Below the pieces are notes generated by a model. The model worked only from the letters and a program-made list of their open reading frames with translations, searched no databases and was not told the origin of the DNA. Below, one piece after another: positions 6,387-8,757 of a stretch of 8,757 nucleotides of DNA. A program made the translations under genes and the position numbers. The stretch lies in assembly GCA_903881065.1 (NCBI GenBank), contig CAIRRW010000249.1, forward strand, positions 1 to 8,757, given 5' to 3'. This DNA comes from an uncultured Bacteroidota bacterium (GTDB taxonomy: Bacteria > Bacteroidota > Bacteroidia > 2-12-FULL-35-15). The first letter of the stretch is position 1. Every line of letters begins with the position of its first letter.

Positions 6387-6525
6387 CTGTCTGTCTAACT
6401 ACTTTTTTAAGTTCTGTTCTGTTAAGTTCTGGTCGTGTAACTGTCGTTTTTTGTTCGCCTGGTCGTTTCGGTTTCTGTCTGCCCGAATGTCGCTTGCTAC
6501 GTTCGGTCGTACTATTGCTGCTAAC
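6387..6525 (-). other. T-poor leader upstream of the DUF1871-like gene
   Basis: On the minus strand this runs from GTTAGCAGC (6525-6517) to the ATG at 6386. It is dominated by A, C and G with GAC/ACA/CGA words and very few T. It includes a duplicated CAGAACTTAA (6407-6416 and 6422-6431) and GACAGACAG just before the start codon. A 64-codon frame (6399-6593) is open through it and ends 12 bases before the start codon. Its product is low-complexity (QNLTEQNLKK end), so I do not call it a gene. The stretch looks like the leader that travels with a small mobile gene. Confidence 0.45.
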
Positions 6526-6571
6526 ATATCCATATCGGTACTTGCAAAAGTAACAATATATTCATTGTTAG
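6521..6571. repeat. Inverted repeat CTAACA / TGTTAG
   Basis: Terminal arms CTAACA (6521-6526) and TGTTAG (6566-6571) match perfectly and enclose AACAAT/ATTGTT-type secondary symmetry near 6552-6569. The minus-strand end GTTAGCA begins the T-poor leader. The size and GTTAG/CTAAC ends recall integron attC sites, but the internal L boxes cannot be recognised. Confidence 0.35.
6545..6552 (-). promoter_or_regulatory. Candidate -7 promoter element for the DUF1871-like gene
   Basis: On the minus strand this reads TACTTTTG, matching TAnnTTTG. Transcription would start near 6539, giving a leader of about 150 bases. A TTTG lies at 6581-6578, but the 25-base spacing is longer than the usual 19-21, so support is weak. 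Confidence 0.3.
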
Positions 6572-6634
6572 TCTTCTCAAATAACTTCTGCACCTCGTTA
6601 ATAAACTTTTTAAACTCATGCTATATACGATTAC

Positions 6635-6729
6635 AACTTTTACTATAGGCTTAATGGAAAGAAAACACGCATAGTAACTTTTTACTATAGGCTTAATGGA
6701 AAGAAAATACGTATGGTAACTTTTTAATA
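6635..6729. repeat. Tandem repeat, 41/42-bp unit, two full copies plus a fragment
   Basis: Copy 1 (6635-6675) and copy 2 (6676-6717) both begin AACTTTT and share ACTATAGGCTTAATGGAAAG. They differ by one T in the T run and three substitutions near the end (ACACGCATAGT versus ATACGTATGGT). A third partial copy begins AACTTTTTA at 6718. The junction holds the perfect inverted repeat ATAGTAA (6671-6677) and TTACTAT (6682-6688) with a four-base loop. No gene overlaps it; a 76-codon minus-strand frame across it is probably fortuitous. The remaining bases 6730-6830 show only a short GTCC-GAAT-GGAC palindrome (6810-6821). Confidence 0.8.
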
Positions 6730-6825
6730 AAAGAAGGAACGAAAGAATCAATTTACAGGTTTTAATGAACTTTATTCTGGTTTGGATTCTACTATTTTGA
6801 CTAGGATTAGTCCGAATGGACCATG

Positions 6826-6863
6826 AAAAACAAAGAAGTCCCGAATTTCTTCGGGACTTCTTT
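6826..6863 (-). terminator. Strong terminator after the beta-gamma fusion gene
   Basis: AAAGAAGTCCCGAA (6832-6845) and TTCGGGACTTCTTT (6850-6863) form a perfect 14-base stem with a 4-base loop. On the minus strand it is followed by GTTTTTC. The stem starts three bases after the stop codon of the fusion gene and isolates this operon from the repeat region. Confidence 0.92.
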
Positions 6864-6865
6864 AT

Positions 6866-8191
6866 TTAGTTATTTGAAACCGGAGGAGCACTGGTCTCCT
6901 TTATCTCCTCATCAAATGGTTCCTCTAATGCCCGAAACATTTTTTCCAAATCAAATTTCTTTGCTATTTTATTTTCATTGAATACATGCAGCAGTGCTTC
7001 CATCGGAATCATTTCTGTGCGTTTCAATAGATAGAATATATTATAAATGGAAGAGTTTTTTGCTCCGCCTCTTTCTCTAAAAGGAAATGGAATAACTTCT
7101 GCTTTTGTTTCCGGAGCTTTCAATGAACTGTCAATAAATAGTTTTCCGCCTTTCATGTTTGCAAGTGTTTTGCGGGCATATTCCAATCCGTCAGAAGATG
7201 TAACACATATTACATCGGGGTTTGGCGAACCGGTATAAAGTATTTCTTCAGAAGAAAGTATTACTTCAGCTGCCGAAAATCCAACACCTACAGTCACCGG
7301 ATAACTTCCTTTTTTTGTTCCGTTTAATCCCGAAGTTATTCCTGCCTTCAATAAAAATTCGGCTGCAGCCTGCACTCCTTCTCCCGCAGAGCCGCATAAC
7401 ATAAGGCGAATAGGTTTCTTTAATGTCGTTGCAAATAAAGTTTTGATTGCATCTTCTTCATTGAAAAGTGGTTTAAGTTCGCTCTTCACTACTGTTTTAT
7501 ATGCTTCTACTTCTCGGTCAACAAACTTTTCAATCTTCAATCCTGCCCCTTCCACCACCTTTGAAAGTTTCATTCCCGGATTTGATTTCACTCCGTAGCT
7601 TGGGCATATTTCCATTACTTCAACAAGCGAAAAACCTTTTCTTGAAAATGCTTCAGCAAGTTCTTTTGAGAAGTCTGAAATGCCTTCCAGTCTTGATACA
7701 TACGATACTCCGTCAACGGCTGAAATTAATTTACAGATATCATATCCCGTCTTCACACCGCCTTCAAGCAAGTAAGGCGTTTTAAATCCGAAAGGAGTAA
7801 ATTCACTCGGTTGTCCTCCGGTCATTCCATACAGAAAATTGTTGTGAATAACCACCGTCATGTTAAAACCATTATGTGCTGCATCTATCAAATGCTGCAT
7901 TCCGATAGTCGCTCCGCCGTCACCAATAAAAACAATTACTTTCTTATCGGGATTATTCAAAGCAGCCGAAACGCCTGTAGCCAATGCCACCGAGCGACCA
8001 TGCAAACCATGAACTGTATGTGTCAAAAATGATTTATCTATGATTCCGTGGCAGCCGATATCAGTTACCAGCACAATATTCATCGGGTCGTAACCCAGCA
8101 GTTGCAATGCTTTTTCGGTATTCGCAGCTATATGATTATGTCCGCATCCTTTGCAGAAAGGTAATGGCGCATCCGTTAAAAAGTTATTCAT
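6866..8191 (-). CDS. 2-oxoacid:ferredoxin oxidoreductase, fused beta-gamma subunit
   Basis: This 441-residue protein joins two subunits that are separate in the korDABC operon. Residues 1 to about 230 are a TPP-binding beta domain: FCKGCGH at 12-18, DIGCHG with C47, HGLHGRSVALATG (61-73), GDGG at 90-93 and NNFLYGMTGGQ ending at 127, with C196 in EICPSYG. The set C13, C16, C47, C196 matches the spacing of cluster ligands in characterised archaeal-type beta subunits, so the [4Fe-4S] centre should be intact. After a charged linker, residues from about 258 are a gamma domain with GSAGEGVQ (267-274), a variant of GxGGQGV, then KKGSYPVTVGVGFSAAEVIL. The tail is acidic and proline-rich. It starts 21 bases after the alpha-subunit stop at 8213 and surely works with it. 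Substrate is unknown; a pyruvate, 2-oxoglutarate or aromatic/branched-chain 2-oxoacid enzyme are all possible. Confidence 0.9.
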   Translation of the reverse strand: MNNFLTDAPLPFCKGCGHNHIAANTEKALQLLGYDPMNIVLVTDIGCHGIIDKSFLTHTVHGLHGRSVALATGVSAALNNPDKKVIVFIGDGGATIGMQHLIDAAHNGFNMTVVIHNNFLYGMTGGQPSEFTPFGFKTPYLLEGGVKTGYDICKLISAVDGVSYVSRLEGISDFSKELAEAFSRKGFSLVEVMEICPSYGVKSNPGMKLSKVVEGAGLKIEKFVDREVEAYKTVVKSELKPLFNEEDAIKTLFATTLKKPIRLMLCGSAGEGVQAAAEFLLKAGITSGLNGTKKGSYPVTVGVGFSAAEVILSSEEILYTGSPNPDVICVTSSDGLEYARKTLANMKGGKLFIDSSLKAPETKAEVIPFPFRERGGAKNSSIYNIFYLLKRTEMIPMEALLHVFNENKIAKKFDLEKMFRALEEPFDEEIKETSAPPVSNN

Positions 8192-8212
8192 ATCGTCTTG
8201 CTTTTTTCCTGT

Positions 8213-8757
8213 TTATTCACACAAAACAGCATCCATAATTCTTGCAGGAGTTATCATTTCCGCAATTCCGTTCACTCCTTTTACATTTTTATTTCCCCGC
8301 TCGCCAAAAAGAATATTCCTGAATTGTCCCGAAAGATTCTCTTCTGCTATCACCACTTTTTTATACTTATCCATTAGTTCAAAATACACAGGCGGCACAG
8401 GCAACATTGTTTTCACTATCAACAGCGAAACTTTTCCTCCCTCTTCTCTTATGTTTTTCACCGCTTCCCTGCTTGCAGCACTTGTAATTCCATACGAAAT
8501 CAAAAGTGTCTCCGCTCCATTCTGTTCATCATACTCATAAAACAAATGCTGTTTATGATTTTGTCTGTGTTTGTATTCCAGCCGCTTTGTACTGTCAATG
8601 GCTTCTTTCGAAGTGTTCTGAATAATTCCTTTTTGGTCGTGAGTGGAAGCAGTAAACCGTACCTGATGTTTTGAATTGCCTACCGGCAGAAATTCAGGAA
8701 CCATTGATTCCCCTGTTTTATAAGGCACGTATGTTTCACTGCCCTCATAAAATTTCC
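8213..8757 (-). CDS. 2-oxoacid:ferredoxin oxidoreductase alpha subunit, C-terminal part (partial)
   Basis: The 3' end of an alpha-subunit gene that continues beyond the window. The frame is open to the edge, reading KFYEGSETYVPYKTGESM, so the GTG at 8728 is an internal Val and not a start. The segment SMVPEFLPVGNSKHQVRF followed by THDQKG corresponds to the VP-x-FLPxG...HDExG stretch of KorA/VorB-type alpha subunits. GAETLLISYGITSAASREAV and KTMLPVP then match the C-terminal domain (compare VAYGSSARICQKAV and RPITLFPYP in korA of this window). About 181 residues are present; the GYPITP segment lies outside. The stop at 8213 is 21 bases before the fused beta-gamma gene, so the two form an operon. 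Whether an N-terminal domain or a ferredoxin gene lies further upstream cannot be seen. Confidence 0.85.
   Translation of the reverse strand, partial: KFYEGSETYVPYKTGESMVPEFLPVGNSKHQVRFTASTHDQKGIIQNTSKEAIDSTKRLEYKHRQNHKQHLFYEYDEQNGAETLLISYGITSAASREAVKNIREEGGKVSLLIVKTMLPVPPVYFELMDKYKKVVIAEENLSGQFRNILFGERGNKNVKGVNGIAEMITPARIMDAVLCE

Noticed and set aside
6521..6571. True integron attC site
   Set aside because: Ends are similar to GTTRRRY/RYYYAAC, but inner boxes and the folded imperfect stem are not recognisable, and no integrase is present.
6399..6593. 64-codon minus-strand frame ending 12 bases before the DUF1871-like gene
   Set aside because: The product is biased and low-complexity (many N, Q, R, D), reflecting the skewed leader. 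No family resemblance; described as leader DNA instead.
6635..6729. CRISPR-like array
   Set aside because: The whole 41/42-base unit is repeated with no unique spacers, and there is no cas gene.
6521..6751. 76-codon minus-strand frame with a 14-residue repeat (FLSIKPIVK)
   Set aside because: The repeat in the protein is just the 42-bp DNA repeat read in frame; 42 is a multiple of three, so the frame stays open by default.
8726..8728. GTG as start codon of the second alpha subunit
   Set aside because: The frame stays open to the window edge with family-like residues upstream, and alpha subunits are about twice this length.

Overview
The window is AT-rich DNA from a member of the Bacteroidota, most likely an anaerobic or facultative, possibly uncultured one. 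The evidence is a TonB-dependent receptor with an N-terminal carboxypeptidase-regulatory-like domain, start codons mostly without Shine-Dalgarno sequences, two candidate TAnnTTTG (-7) promoter motifs, and a four-gene ferredoxin-dependent 2-oxoacid oxidoreductase operon in the order common in that phylum. This placement is inferred from gene content; no rRNA or other phylogenetic marker is present.

Layout. Bases 1-407 (+) hold the 3' end of a mitochondrial-type aconitase, followed by a strong terminator. Bases 408-742 have no gene but contain a large imperfect palindromic element (about 566-677) and a bidirectional terminator. On the minus strand, 3458 down to 743 is a complete operon korD-korA-korB-korC: small 2x[4Fe-4S] ferredoxin, alpha, TPP-binding beta and gamma subunits of a 2-oxoacid:ferredoxin oxidoreductase. 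Bases 3459-3710 are its leader, with a candidate promoter and nested inverted repeats. Bases 3711-5864 (-) encode a 717-residue TonB-dependent outer membrane receptor.

Bases 5865-6865 look like an accessory insertion. They hold one small gene resembling DUF1871 (6078-6386, -), a leader that is strikingly T-poor on the coding strand, several inverted repeats, and a 41/42-bp tandem repeat whose unit junction is palindromic. Bases 6866-8757 (-) carry a second, differently built 2-oxoacid:ferredoxin oxidoreductase: the 3' part of an alpha-subunit gene running off the window edge, and a 441-residue fused beta-gamma subunit, ending in a very strong terminator.

How it fits together. Aconitase makes isocitrate, the precursor of 2-oxoglutarate. 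A KorABCD-type enzyme interconverts 2-oxoglutarate (or branched-chain 2-oxoacids) and acyl-CoA using ferredoxin. The convergent acn/kor arrangement therefore suggests a TCA-type setting, oxidative or reductive. The second enzyme has the beta-type cluster cysteines and TPP motif, but no ferredoxin subunit is visible beside it, so its substrate and electron acceptor may differ. The most unusual items are the beta-gamma fusion next to a conventional four-subunit paralogue, the compositionally odd single-gene insertion with its tandem repeat, and the palindromic intergenic element.
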